Origin: Cordia subcordata
Taxonomy: Eukaryota > Streptophyta > Magnoliopsida > Boraginales > Cordiaceae
DNA length: 64,000 nucleotides
Assembly: GCA_028554755.1 (NCBI GenBank)
Contig: JAPTOF010000003.1
Location: forward strand, 6,781,501 to 6,845,500
Reading direction: 5' to 3'
Positions 22,075 through 34,835 of this stretch are shown here, piece by piece. Positions within the stretch are counted from its first letter, which is position 1. Every line of letters starts with the position of its first letter. The notes under the pieces were generated by a model. That model saw only the letters and a program-made list of their open reading frames with translations, did not search any database and was not told the origin of the DNA. The position numbers and the translations under genes are program-made.

Positions 22075-23749
22075 CTAAAAAGGACTTCCAATCATACCTC
22101 TATACCTCTTTTCATCTACTAGCTTATCAGTTTCTTTTTTGTCACGCTTGGTAGAGGTGTTAATAGGAGTTCCAATCTCTTGTGCTGCATCAAAGCCATA
22201 CTTATTGAGTAACGCCTTTGTGGTACTTAGCTTGGTTGGTGAATATTCCTTTCTCAAGTTGGTTGATTTCAAGACCAAGGAAGAAATTAGGCTCTCCATC
22301 ATGCTCATCTTGAATTCATTATGCATACTTTTGGAAAAGCTTTCACAAAGAGACTCGTCAGTAGCACCAATACATATATTTGTACAATTAGTAGGTGTTT
22401 TTCATTATGATTAAGGAAAAATCTTGAATTTGGTTTGCCTCTTTTAAATCCATTTTCAACTAAAAACCCATTTAGTCTCTCATATCATGACTAGATGCTT
22501 GTTTTAGGCCATGGAATGCCTTCTTAGGTTTAAAAATGTGGTTAGGATAGATAGAATCTTCAAAATCCAGAGATTATGCAATATATACTTCTTCATCAAT
22601 AAAGACATTCAAGAATGCACTTTTCACATCCGTTTGATAAAGTTTAAAGTTCATAAAACATGCAAATGCAAGCAACATATGAATTGATTCAAGTTAGGTA
22701 ACGGAAGCAAACTCTCATCATAGTCAAATCCTTGTTTTTATTTATTACTTGTGTAACTAACCCAGCTTTATTTCTAGTGACAATTTTGGATTCATCTAAC
22801 TTGCTCTTGGACACCTATTTTGTTCCAATCATTGATTGATTCTTAGGGTTTTCAACAAATTTCTGCACATTATTTCTTTCAAATTGATTAATCTCTTCTT
22901 GCCTAACATTTGTTCAACTATCATTAAGCAAAGCACAATGCATATTCTTTGGTTCAATTTAGGAGAACAAAGCAAGGTTAATACAAACATTGCTCATAGA
23001 AACTCCAATTGCTACACCTTTAGAGGGTTTACCAATAATTTGTGAAGATGGATGGTAACCAATAAACTTATAACTTCTAGGTAAATTAACATGCTCATAA
23101 CATTCGACATTTGGCTCAATAAATTCATCAATTTTGTCCTGGTGGCATGCATCATTAGGTTCATGTCCTTTATCTAGGTCAAGATTGCTCAAATCCTTTC
23201 GAATAATAGACACATCTTCAACAATTTTAGACGTAGCACCAAGATTAACTTCATCAAATTTTAGTATTTATAGTTTCTTCAACAACCAAGAACTTTTTAT
23301 TATAAACCATATAAGCATTATTTGATGTAGAAAAGTCACAAAAGAATTATTTGATGTAGAATAACCAAGAAATATATTATCATTAGATTTAGCATCGAAT
23401 TTACTAAGATTCTCTTTTTCATTCAAAATAGAATATAACCAACCAAAAGTACCAAAGTAGGAGATATTAAGTCTTCTACCTTTCCAAAGTTCATATAGGG
23501 TCTTATTTAGATCCATTCAAGTTATGCTCTGGTTAATTAAATAGCATCTGGTGTTAACTCCCTCGCCCCAAAAATAACTAGCAAATTTATTTTCGATAAG
23601 CATAGTTTTAGCCATTTCTTGCAATGATCTATTCTTTCTTTCCACTACCCTATTTTGTTACGTTGTTATAGGTGCCAAAAAATTGTGTGCAATGCGATTC
23701 TTGTCACAATAAGATTTCATAGTTTGGTATACAAATTCAGTGGCCTTAA
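22075..23749 (-). pseudogene. S6 reverse transcriptase, hinge and integrase end, degenerate
   Basis: Read on the minus strand: CDKNRIAHNFLAP (integrase end); LNKTLYELWKGRRLNISYF and FLGYSTSNNSF (hinge, 23268-23516); NLPRSYKFIGYHPSSQIIG (before RT, 22959-23213); then RT with [15 protein letters not shown] and HGLKQASS (about 22500-22660). Last is the RT connection GFDAAQEIGTPINTSTK with KRYRGMIGS (22075-22326). The YxDD segment is missing between the last two blocks, an internal deletion. The residue style is that of SIRE/Maximus-type Copia. Non-functional. Confidence 0.75.
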
Positions 23750-24181
23750 TGTAAGCACAATGTAGGATTGTATACATGAATTTACAATATAAAATTCAAA
23801 GACATAATTGATAGCGAAAGCACATACCTATTTGAGTCATTATTGTCAAAGAATTGTTGTTGAAGAAATAACTGTCACCCAGTCTAGGCTTAGATCTTCC
23901 TCTCCCTGCTCTACTCAATATTAACAGATGCTTATGGGAACAACTGTTAGGTTAAGAGTAGGAGAGGGGACCTAGTCTTATGTATAATAAATTCTGACAG
24001 TCCTACCTATAAAAGGATTTATCAGAATATATGGGCCTACGCACAAAAGAACCGTATAAATTTATGAGATGGGCTAAAACCAATATGATCACAAAGCCCA
24101 ACTTGTAAACCAAATATTCAGCCTATTTTATAAAACCAAAAATAATTAACGGTAGCCCACTTTAAAAGAAATTTTTCAACA
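23750..24181 (-). repeat. C5 3' LTR
   Basis: 432 bp, reads TGTAAGCACAATG on the plus strand and ends TTCAACA; it pairs with 30544-30976. The purine tract of the element lies directly to its right on the plus strand, so this is the 3' LTR of a minus-strand element. Confidence 0.9.
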
Positions 24182-24984
24182 GTCTCCCACTTGGGCAACG
24201 CAAAAATTTTTAAGAAAAATATTTATTAGGTTGAATAGGAAATAGAATATGGCCACAATTTTTTAAAATATTTTGATTCACAAGATTACACCTCGAGAGC
24301 ATATCCAGACCAACAAGATTGTCAAACATTGAATCATGGTAGTCATAGTGTTCCTTATTGACACAAGACTTTCCATGGTCACAAATGTCATCCAACCTTA
24401 TCATCACGGACCAAACATACAGCAGTGTAGCAAGAAACTAGCACCAATATGTGATCAAAATGTGCTATTTCTTTGTCAGTCCTCTGCATGATTTCTCCAA
24501 GATCGGCATTTTAAAGCAAGAGAAATCTATTATTCTTATCCTCACAAAATAGCATTCAATATGCTAGAGCAAAGAACACATATCCTCACAAAATGGCATT
24601 CAACAGGCCAAAGGATAAATTATTCTTAATCTCACAAAACGGCGATCAACATGCCAAATGTAAGAATACATATCTCCAACCAAAATGTGTCCTTATGGAG
24701 ATATTAAACGTAATAGGGGATCTTATCACAATGGACACCAAACATAAGATCCTCAATAAAATATGAATATGAGTAATCACAATATACAATTATGTTGTAA
24801 ACCATTAAACAACATGCTATTGTATTAATGCACTAATGTGCAAAGCAAAACATAAAATAATGAGACCATCCAATGGCACATGATTATATAAAGCTCCTAC
24901 TAGACAATAGCATCAAAAAGATTGTAAAATACTCATATCCCTAAAATGTTTCACAAAAAATCATAAGTCAAAGACCCTTGGACA

Positions 24985-26350
24985 AGGAGTCAATTAATAC
25001 GTCATTACTAGCAATTCGTTCTATATGAATGCAATCATTTTTGACAAAGTCTCTGACTACCAAGAACTTGATATCTATATGCTTGCAAGCTTTAATTTTC
25101 TTATTATTCTTTGAGAATAGAACAACAACTCTATTATCGCAATAGATCTAGTAACAGAATTTATAATTCTCAAAACTAGATATCATATTCTTAAAACATA
25201 TAGTAAGAGATGAGGCATCATAGCAAGCCACACATGCACATAGTTGAAGAGGCATCAAGCTGTTATTTTGCACTCTTCCAAGACATGGCCCTTCCAACTA
25301 ATACAAAGATATACCCAAAAGTAAATTTTCAATTATCTGAGCATCTAACATAGCCAAAGGTAGAATATCCAACCAACTTTAGATAATCTACTTTATAGCA
25401 AAAGCAAATATTTTTTGGTCTTTTGTAGGTATTTTATTACCTAATTAGCAACAACACAATAATCCATTCCAGGATTTATTATCAACCAAAACTCATATTG
25501 TAAAAGCGATATCAAGTCTAGTGCATACTAGATCATACAACAGGCTCTCAATAGCAATAGCACAAGGTATATCTTTCATAGAATCCCTCTCTATATCATT
25601 TTGAGGATATTGCTTTAATTTGAGTTGATCACCTTTTACAATAAATGCACACAAGACTTACAATCCTTTACAAAAAAAAAAAATTCTGAAAACTCAATCA
25701 ATTTAAGATTTCGTAAAAGATTTAAAAATTCCAGGAGACTTATTTCAACAAAACTTAATCCCAAGAACAAAAGAAGCATCCTCAAAATCTTTCATATCGA
25801 AAGCCTTAAGTAAAATATTGTTTAGTCTCATGGAGCATATCCAAGTCATATATAACTAGCAAAATATCATCAACAAGCAATATTACGAAGACAAATTTAC
25901 TCCCCCTGATCTGGAAATATATACATGGATCAACTCTATTTTCCTCAAAATAATAAGAAGTTACTATTTCATCAAACTTCAAATATTTATTACTTTGATG
26001 CGTGATTCAAAACCATAAATAAATTTTCTAAGTCTACAAGCCATATTATCCTTACCAATAATTGTAAACCTTCAGGCTATTTCATATAGACTTATAGATA
26101 TATATCACTATTAAGGAAAACTATTTTCACATTCATAAGAGCCATTAATAGCTTAAACAATATTTTATAGAAACATGTGAAAAAGATTTCATTGTAATCT
26201 ATACATTTTCTTTGGGTAAAGCCTTTTGTAACTAATCTCACCTTTGGCCTCTCAATCTTCTCTAGGAGATTTCTTTTGGTCTTGAAGACCCATTTGTAAC
26301 CAATAATATTATCTCCTTTAAGAAGATAAAAAAGTTCCCAAATTCAATTT
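24985..26350 (-). pseudogene. C5 reverse transcriptase and RNase H, degenerate
   Basis: Minus-strand blocks: WVFKTKRNLL and RLVTKGF (about 26220-26310, RT start); the palm-type LLVDDILL (about 25868-25891, YVDD with Tyr replaced); the RNase H end with HIDIKFLVVRDFVKND and ASNDVLIDSLSKGL (about 24985-25090). Multiple frameshifts and stops lie between. The C-terminal PxDxLTK-like motif and the CAAGTGGGAGA PPT fit the Tork/Tnt1-like group of Copia; that lineage call is an inference. Confidence 0.7.
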
Positions 26351-27173
26351 CATCATAGCTTGCATCTCATCTCTCGTAGCATTCAAGTAAATGTGATAAT
26401 CATTATAGATGGAATGTCTTCTTTCTGTAATAGACCTTTTAAATGTTGTTCATCATTAAATCATAAGGTTGTGAGATCTCAACATGTAGATGGTCATTAG
26501 CTGTAACATCATCATCTATTAAAGGGTACTCACTAATATCTTGTCTCTCAATGTGAGTACAGTACCAGTCTGACTACTTATCAGTAGTGGAAATGAGACA
26601 ATTTCTCTATCATTATCCTCAGTAGTAGGTTGAGGACATACAACATTATCAACATCTAATTATAAGAATTTGGGCATTTGAGATTTGACAATCTTAGAAA
26701 TATATGTAGGAGAATAAAACTTATATCATTAAAATGAGTCAAATACCTAATGAAACAACGAATAGTTTTAGGGTCAGTGGTTTCTTATTTGAAGAACCTT
26801 ACCTAAGCAGGACAACTCCAAACCAAAAATTGGTCAAACTAGATTTTCTCCCTAACCAAAATTTGAAAAATGAGCTTTAGGGACAAACTTGTTGAGAACA
26901 TGGTTAAGTATTTAACAACAAAATTTTAATGGCTTCACTATAAGGGTACTCTAATAGGTCAGTAACACTCATCATGCTTCTTATCATATCCGTAAAGGTG
27001 TATTTTCACCTTTTGATCACACCATTTTACTCAGGCATACTAGACATAGTATATTGGGCAATAATCCCATAATTTTATAAGTACTTGGTGAATGACCCTA
27101 TATGTTGTTCGGAGATCCAAGCCTACCAAAGTATTCACCTCTTCTGTCAGATCCAATAATTTTGATAACCTTC

Positions 27174-27662
27174 TCAAATTGTTTTTCTACTTGTCTTAAA
27201 AATTTTAAATTTCTCAATAGCGTCAGATTTTTCTTTAATTAGATAGAGGTATCTATAACGAGAAAAATCATCAATGAATATAACAAAATATTTATTACCA
27301 CACAATATAACCGAAACAAGTCTAGTAGTATCTATGTTTATCACTTCTAAAAGGCAAACCAATGGGTAGCATATTTCTTTTAACTTTAGTGCGCTTACCC
27401 CTTATGTACCCAATATAAGTTTCAAGTTCATCAAAATTTAGAGAAGGTAAAATCTCATTGTTAATGAGTTTTCAACTCTTTCTCTAAAAATATGACTTAA
27501 CCTTTTATGCCATAGCAAAGAAAAAATTTCTTTACTTAAACTCCTTTTAAAAGCAAAATTTTCTATATGAAAAGAGTCACGAGAACTTCCTAGGAATAAA
27601 CACAATTGGTATAAACTATTTGATAAAACACATTCACTACCAATTCTGGAATTGAAAAACAA
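27174..27662 (-). pseudogene. C5 GAG-pre-integrase and integrase core, degenerate
   Basis: 27438-27662 contains LLWHKRLSHIFRERVENS, the HHCC-type pre-integrase domain. 27174-27362 contains GNKYFVIFIDDFSRYRYLYLIKEKSDAIEKF, the first part of the Copia integrase core (the D of the first acidic position lies just upstream in another frame). Upstream (27880-27960) are traces of a zinc-knuckle-like CHVPKRGHS and decayed gag to about 28330. Non-functional. Confidence 0.75.
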
Positions 27663-29686
27663 TTGTACTTGGTCATTTAAATACAGACTAATAGTCCTAA
27701 TGTAAGACTTTAATCCACTTGCCCCTCATCTATTTTTTCTTTATTTAACCAAAATTGAACTTGGGCAATGAGCTCTTTTACAACCTTTTCTTGCAAAAGT
27801 AAAAGTTATTATCAAACTTAGTGATAGCACATTTGGGACTTCTTATATTGTGATTTTAATCTACGATCTAGATCTTTCCTTTACCACCCTTTTTAAAACT
27901 ATGACCTCTCTTAGGAACATGACACTTAGAATTCGAAGTACTAACGTTATAAGAATAGGGCCTAAGTTGAAAACAAAATATACAACATTTGGGTTTCTAC
28001 TCTTAATTTTGTTTTCCTCAATAACATAATGGATAATTTTTTTGTTATCGATATTCCAAGATTCCTTGATATTTCTCTCCTATAGTTATTAAGAGTTCTT
28101 TTACATTCTTAGTTCAAGACAAACCATTCAATAAATACTCAGTTATGGTCTCTTCATAATCATTAATCAAGATAGTTAGACCTCTCCTATTTCCAATTAT
28201 ATTACCCTTTCTTTATCACCATTTTTATCAACCAAAGCGGCATGTGCATCAAATGTAATGTCAAGTCAGTATTGACTATACTCAGATAAAACCCAATATT
28301 TGCTTTCATTTCATAATTGTTTTATCTATTCAAGACATCAAAGTAATGATGGTTCAAAGTAAATGAAACAATCCAAGAAAAGAATGCAATATCAATAAAC
28401 ATTATGCATACATACTATATTACAAGAGTAAGCATTATAAACAAAAGAGTCCAAGCACATCGTTGTCATATATGCCTTTGGGCAAATAATTCAACATGTA
28501 AATAGACAGTCTTTTAATATAAAGTAATACATATAAGATTACCTCACTGAAAGAAAAGTCAACCACCTTTGGGTAATTGAGCTCCCTAACAGTATTGTAA
28601 TCTTGGTCCATACTTTACGTTTATGCTACCGGGCTAAAGCCATATAATGATCTCTTTTGGGAGAACATTGCGTACTTTACCATGGTAGTTTCCCAAACAA
28701 AACGAGAAAAGCCATGGATTTAATTGAACAAATCACTTTGGTGAATTTGCCTACTTAAATCTATGCTGTCAACTCATTGGGAAAACTTAATGCTCAACTT
28801 TAATCACAAAATGTTATGTATGCAATTGACCACACAATATGAAACAATTCAATATGACATGTCTTAGTGATCTATTTAAAATTGCATTCTTCAACAAATT
28901 TCAAGAGCACATATGAATAATCTAGTAATAGGAGATATATAAAATTTCAAATTGAATAAAGAAAATAAATATTTTCATTAAATTCAGAGACTAAAGAAAA
29001 CTTCTAGATCAAATCTTTATTTATAAAACATAGAAATTGCCATAGAGAAAAACATAAAATTTCAATGTTTAATTAAATTTATTTTCATAACAAAGCTAAA
29101 ACAATTGTTACTGGTGTCAAAACCAAATATTAACTTGATCGAATGGCAACTCCCTTAGCAATAGAATTCTATTACATTTGCAAAAGCAAATAAATGATGG
29201 CACTGCACTTAAAAGTGCCCTAAGGACTCGTTATAGTAAGTCAATTAATGATATATTAATTAATTTAATACTTTAAAAGGAATAAGACATAAGCAATAAT
29301 TATAAAATATCCATTGCAAGAACATTGCACCATTAATGACATATCTTAGGGTATAACAAAATATTTTAGTTTGCCAATATACAAACAAACTGAGAATTAA
29401 AAAAAAAAAAAAACAAAACTAATAATAGCAATAATAAATAATAATTATTATTATTTTAACGAGCCCCAAATACATATATCATATGTATATATATTTATTT
29501 ATATAATAATGGATGACCAAAAGAAAAAAAAAACCTCAGCCATGATGGTTTTTTTTTCCTTCTCAGAAGACTAATATATATACAAAAATTTAACATTTGA
29601 AATAAATTTAATTCCATAGTAGCAAAGGCATTGTTTGGTAAATATAAAATATGTAATGCTATGTCTTTAGTAAGAAAAACCTTGAG

Positions 29687-29990
29687 CCAAACAAGACCTT
29701 CCCAACTTAAAAATAAGGGCTCTGTTTAGTTATGCAAATAATCTAAAGACCAAAAAGCTAAAGAAATTAAGTTTTGCCAAACGCAGCCCTTTCTTGCTTA
29801 AAACACAAGGGTCTTGTTTGGTCGCGCTTATATATAACAAAAGCCTAAGTATCCCAAAAGGACTATTTGCCAAACACATCCCTTGCCGATTTAAATAAGA
29901 TTCTGTTTGGCTATGCTTATTAATTGTAAAGTTTAATCACCCTAAAGTCTTATGTACCAAACATGGCCCTTCTACCTCTAAAACAGGCTA
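29687..29990 (-). repeat. Diverged tandem repeats (about 90 bp) in the C5 leader
   Basis: Units start with CCAAAC at 29687, 29777, 29870 and 29957, giving periods of 90, 93 and 87 bp. Each has the layout CCAAAC..GNCCTT, A-rich, then TCTGTTTGG.TATGC. An earlier partial unit is visible near 29627. They lie between the C5 5' LTR/PBS and gag. The units differ strongly from one another, so the array is old. Confidence 0.6.
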
Positions 29991-30543
29991 ATACAGAGTA
30001 TATTTAGACCAAAAACTAAAGACCATGTCATAAAAACCTCGAATCTAATTCGATTTTTGTAATCAAATAATCTAATCCTAAGCTTTTTCACCTAGAAAAT
30101 CAAATTCAACATTAATTTCACCAGAAAAAGTTGAATTCTTTGCTAGGTTATGCAAATACTTTTTTATTTATTTTATTAAAAATCAAGAAAATCACAAAAA
30201 TTTGAAACACAAGACCAAAACATGGGTCTTCAAAAACACAAATCAAATCATGAATATTCCCTTTTTTTATTTAAAAAAACGGCTATTTTCTTGATGTGAG
30301 TGGCGATTGGCTTTCTCTGAATAATTCAGAGGAAAAACTAAAAAATTAAAATAGATCATAAAATACATCAAGAACGACCAAGGAGAGTTCTACGAAAGCA
30401 CTCAATCAATTTTATGAAATAAAATTTAATAATAATATAAACAATCATCAACAACTTTCGTAGTTTATATGCTCAAACAAGTATTTCAATTTTTCTTCAA
30501 AAAAATACATGTAAATCCATGTATAAGTGGCTTTGATACCACA

Positions 30544-30976
30544 TGTAAGCGCAATATAGGATCGTATAAATGAATTTACAATATAAAATTCAAAGACATA
30601 ATTGATAGCGGAAGCACATGCCTGTTTGAGCCATTATTGTCAAAGAATTGTTGTTGAAGAAATAGCTGTCACCCAGTATATGCTTAGATCTTCTTATCCC
30701 TGCTCTACTCAATATTAATAGATGCTTAAGGGAACAACTGTTAGGTTAAGAGTAGGAGAGGAGACCTAGCCCTATTTATAATAAATTTTGACAGTCCTAC
30801 CCATAAAAGGATTTATCAGAATATATGGGCCTACGCACAAAAGAACCATATGAATTTATGAGATGGGCTAAAACCAATATGATCACAAAGCCCAACTTGT
30901 GAACCAGATATTCAGCCTATTTTATAAAACCAAAAATAATTAACGGTAACCCACTTTAAAGAGAAAATTTCCAACA
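30544..30976 (-). repeat. C5 5' LTR
   Basis: 433 bp partner of 23750-24181. The tRNA-Met-type PBS lies at 30529-30541, directly inside it, which fixes the minus-strand orientation. Confidence 0.9.
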
Positions 30977-31086
30977 TTTAGCACTTCTAATGGTATTAAT
31001 TATATAATCTTTTTCATTTTGAACTCTTTTGCAAAGTTTGATGAACTAATTAGGTGTTTCATTTTTTTACGAGCAAGAAAAATCAC

Positions 31087-31311
31087 CTAAGTATATTTAG
31101 AGAAACCATCAACAATCACATAAACATACAATTTGTGACCGAAGCTAGCAACATGATTTGGTCTAATCAAATCCATACAGAATAATTCTAAATGTCTAGA
31201 AGTGGAAATCACATTCTTCCTTTTAAAACATTCCCTTGTTTGTTTACCAAGTTTGCATGACTTGTAGACATAATTTTTACATAGTTTTGGGTAAGCCTTT
31301 AACTCATTCAA
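31087..31311 (-). pseudogene. S6 GAG-pre-integrase and integrase start, degenerate
   Basis: Minus-strand frame with YVYKSCKLGKQTRECF (pre-integrase zinc end), then SRHLELFCMDLIRPN (first catalytic Asp position) and KLYVYVIVDGFSKYT (integrase core beta strands). It continues across the C5 insertion into 23749 and below. The frame is short and the protein cannot be made. Confidence 0.75.
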
Positions 31312-31562
31312 GATTAGCCAATTTTTTTTATTGATTCTTTGCTACAACCAACTATTTTTAGTCAAAGCACTCAAACATTTCACATTTTGTTCATTCAACT
31401 TGTCAAAATCAATACTGTTGTGTCTATTAACGACTCTATATTCTTAATTATGAAAATGCATATTGACAAGGAGAGCTATACTCTTAAGTGTTCCATTCAT
31501 TATGTGCTTTAAATGATCTAGTTTAATGCATTCATCCATGGACTACATATATATTTGTCATC

Positions 31563-32937
31563 AACAAAAAAGGAGATTGTTAACATAATTATCATATATG
31601 CATGTTTTGATGATGATATGATAAGATGATGAGCATCATTGATCAATGATGCTCTCTATGGATGAATGAATGTGTTGGATTGTGGTTTCAATGAATGGTT
31701 AAGATGTTTGATGAATCTTAGATTCAAGTTTTGCTTACTTGAAGTTATGCATTTGTTGAGTCTTTGAGAAATCTGTGATCCTAATTGCCATGGAAATTAT
31801 TTGTTAGTATGCTGGAATTTTCAAGTCAAGGAGCGTAATTGATGAACATCTCAAAGACTTGAAGCGAAAAGGTGATGCAAGGAAGAAAACAGAAGATACA
31901 AAGGGTACAGACATCGATATACATTTAAGGTTACCCTTCCTATGTGCTTCTTGTCATTTTTAGCTAAATTGCGTTATAGTATATGTTCTAAGTGTTTTCA
32001 AAGCATTTATGCTCTTTAAAATGTTTCTATGTTCCAAAAAGTTACTTTGGAAAATTGTTTTATTTTTTAATTTTTTAGAAAAAAGGAGCGTGGAACTTAA
32101 ATTGTATTCAAACTCAATTCAAAGTCCTTTTTGCGAGGAAAGTTGTCCGGTCGACTGGACATGATAACTCTCAGCCGACAATGAATAGAGAGTTGAAGTT
32201 TGGGAGAGCCTTTCAAGGGCGCCTGAATATAAGGATACGAATTTGTGACCCTCTTGCAGGAGAGGTGTCCGAGCGACTGACACGACATAGACCTCACCCG
32301 GACTAGTGTTATTACAAAAATATCTTATCCAAAACTAGCTGTTTTGGTATATTTGTACAACTTTAATTGTGTCCAATAGAAATATTTTTTAAAAAGTATA
32401 TATACATCACAAAATCAAAAGCCAAAACAACTTTTGCATATACTTTGAGGTAATACTAGGATCAAAAGTTGTATTTTCATATTCTTCAGCTTTGAGCTTA
32501 AATTTCGAGTGCTTTCACTTTCATATCCTTTTATTGATTACGTTGTACCTGGGTGTGAGCTAAAATTTGAGAGAAAACAACACTATTTTGTGAGTTTATC
32601 AAAGATGGTTTCTTGATTTGGGTAGAATCAAGGTGGGCTTTCTTGATTCAGGAGGAATCAAAGTTGTAGTTGGTTTGTGTTAAGCCCACATTTGAAAAGC
32701 AAGAGTTTGTTCAGTGGAGTTGTTGAAATTCTCGATCACGGTGATCGACGAGTGGATGTAGGTTAGACACTGAACCATTATAAATCCCTTGTGCACTTCT
32801 TTTGTAGCTTAGCTTTGATTTTCTTTTGTTGCTTCTCGATTTCTCCAACATGTGCTCTGTTAGAGTTTTTAGTAATATTAAAAAGTGGAATCTATTGCTG
32901 AAACACTCTACTCGCCCCACCTTAATTGCACTTGCCA
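31563..32937 (+). repeat. S9: polypurine tract and LTR of a SIRE-like element, 3' end only
   Basis: On the plus strand an AAAAAAGGAGAT tract (31565-31577) is followed by TGTTAACATAATTATCAT at 31578, the same junction type as the S7 PPT and 3' LTR at 63580 (TGTTAGCATTATATAAG). The LTR runs about 1360 bp to CTTGCCA at 32937, where minus-strand S8 coding resumes. Its end region (CACTATAAAT-like stretch, CTCGCCCCACC) is that of SIRE-type LTRs. No matching 5' part is visible on the plus strand to the left, so only a 3' end remains. The right boundary is by inference. Confidence 0.55.
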
Positions 32938-34830
32938 ACTCATAGAATCTTTGACAAAAGATGTACGTACAACATCATCATCTTTTATCAGAGCAAATAG
33001 ATTAGTTTCATCAAAAGTCACGTACATAGATTCTTCTACAACAAGGTTTCTTTTATTATAGACATATATGCTTTACTCTTGGTTACATTTAGTTTGCAGG
33101 AATTGCGTGAAATAGAATAGTCATTCCAACTTTTGATTCCTTGTCTTTTGTTTGGTAGGTCTAATTTAAGTTGGAAAGTGCATTCCCTCAGAGTAATCTT
33201 TCTTGAAAAATGTTGAAAAACTCATTCCTTAGCCAAACCCAAGGAATAAGTATTCCAACTCAAGTAAGAATCGTAAAAAATAAAGTAAAACCACAAAATA
33301 ATTTATCCTTCATTAGCACTCTCACAATTTCTTAATCGTTACCAAACAAATAAAATTAAAAAAAATTCTAAAAATTGAAAAGTAAAAAACTTAAAATGTT
33401 AAAAAATCAAACAATTAAAAAGTTAAAAATATAAATGTCTTTCATTTTAACTATTTCTACCTAGAAAACATGTACAATTTTATTATATGGTTAACTTTTC
33501 CCCTCTCAATTATATTAAAAAAGTAAATAAATTGAAATATCGTATTAAAAGAATGATTGGGCAAGTGATTCTATAATTTATAGAGTAATTTAGTTTATGT
33601 TAATATTGTATAGAAATAATTGCCATATAACAATAAGCCTAAATTTATGCCAAATCGACGAATATGTATATTTTGGTTAATTAAATTGATTTTCATTCTA
33701 TTATAACTTGTTAAAATAATTTTATCAGAACATTTAAAATAAAATAGTCATTCCATTCTAACTCTTTTATTGTTTGAACCAAATACAAGAAATAGAATAA
33801 GTATTCTATGCACATTTTGCCTTGAAATCCATTCTATCTTGAATAATCATTTGTTTTCAACATTATATTATACCAAACGAGCCATTAGTGGAATAGCCGT
33901 GTAATATACCTTTATCCAATTTTGCATTGTATTTTCTCAAATGATCTTTAGTATTCACAATGTAGCACTTGCAACCAAAAACATTGAAATAAGAAACCTT
34001 CAGGGTCTTACATGCCAAAATTCATATGGATTGTTCATATTGGTCTAATGAGAACTCTATATTGCATATAACATATGAATGTTTATTGTTGTGCTATAAA
34101 AACATATAGATGAGTTTTGTTCGTTCAGCATAGTCCATGCTATTTCTTGTAAGGTCCAATTTTTCTTCTCTAATATCTCATTTTGCTGAGAAGTTCAAGG
34201 GGCTAAAAAATTTTGCCCAATGCCATGTTCATCAAAAAAATTCACAAAATGAGAATTCACATATTTGTTGTCATTGTTACTATAAATTCAAGTTTCAAAA
34301 TAACCTTTCTCATTATACACTTTTTTGCACAATATTTGGAAATTCATTTAATGTTTTATTTTATTGTGCAAGAAACATGACCTATATATACCTAGTTTAA
34401 TCATCATCAACCACAAATACATATCTAAATCCACTTAGACTAGTAACATACATAGGTCCAACCAAATCCATGTGCAACAATTGTAATGCTCTAGAAGTAG
34501 AAACCATATTGATTTATTTGAAAGAATTTTTGTGTTGTTTAGTTTACATGCATCACATATCTTGCTTTTTCCAAATTTCATCTTAGGCAAGTCTCTTACA
34601 AGTTCATGCTTTGACAAGTTCTTCAACAAATTCATACTAGCATGCTTTAGCCTTCTATGCCATAACTATGCATTATCATGTACCACAAATATGCATTCAA
34701 CATCTTGTTTCGACTTGCTCAATCTCAATGGTATATACATTATCATTTGTATTTGCAGTAAAGAGTACATTTTCACTCAAATTGTCGTGCATAACACATG
34801 AGAATTTTGAGAAGTAACTTTGTGACCTTT
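32938..34830 (-). pseudogene. S8 pre-integrase, integrase and hinge, degenerate
   Basis: Minus-strand order: KNLSKHELVRDLPKMKFGKSKICDAC (pre-integrase, 34435-34635); the integrase core with its Asp region decayed; DEHGIGQNF-like and ERKNRTLQE-like blocks (about 34150-34260); LNKTPYELL-like and RKYNAKLDKGI (hinge, about 33900-34050); then, beyond the MITE, YNKRNLVVEESMYVTFDET (about 33000-33070). It has frameshifts throughout. The MITE splits the GYSTN-type hinge motif exactly. Confidence 0.7.
33092..33884. mobile_element. MITE-like element inserted in the S8 hinge
   Basis: 793 bp non-coding insert flanked by TTA (33089-33091 and 33885-33887), a PIF/Harbinger-type duplication. It interrupts the S8 coding phrase for GYSTN: the left and right S8 pieces join in sense when it is skipped. 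The reversed right end reads TGGCTCGTTTGG and the left end has GTTTGCAGGAATTGCG followed by GAATAGTCATTCC, a phrase common in plant MITEs. The inverted repeats are weak, so the class is inferred mainly from the TSD. Confidence 0.6.
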
Positions 34831-34835
34831 ATCAC

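Larger units (their letters stand above)
23750..30976 (-). mobile_element. C5: Copia-type LTR retrotransposon, full length but decayed
   Basis: A 7227 bp minus-strand element. LTRs: 23750-24181 (3' LTR) and 30544-30976 (5' LTR), 432/433 bp, about 7% different by eye. The PBS is degenerate (GGCTTTGATACCA, reverse strand of the tRNA-Met site, 30529-30541). The PPT is CAAGTGGGAGAC on the minus strand (24182-24193). The flanking 5-mers are CTTAA (23745-23749) and TTTAG (30977-30981); each differs by one C/T-type transition from CTTAG, which would restore the split S6 codons, so they are a decayed target duplication. Coding order on the minus strand is gag, pre-integrase, integrase, RT, RNase H. 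Confidence 0.88.
22075..31560 (-). mobile_element. S6: decayed SIRE-like Copia, split by C5
   Basis: Minus-strand Copia relic made of 22075-23749 (RT and hinge/integrase end) and 30977 to about 31560 (integrase start and GAG-pre-integrase). C5 (23750-30976) sits in the integrase gene. Removing it brings together the two halves of the catalytic segment that starts INTIRS and ends in ...TEF. No LTRs of its own are recognised. The left side stops inside RT, the right side meets the 3' end of S9. Many stops and internal deletions show great age. Confidence 0.7.

Noticed and set aside
29687..29990. CRISPR-like regular spacing
   Set aside because: Units of about 90 bp are diverged over their whole length with no short exact repeats or unique spacers; the genome is a plant.
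31578..32937. Solo LTR
   Set aside because: A polypurine tract precedes it and no flanking 5 bp duplication is visible, so it is the 3' end of a truncated element rather than a solo LTR.
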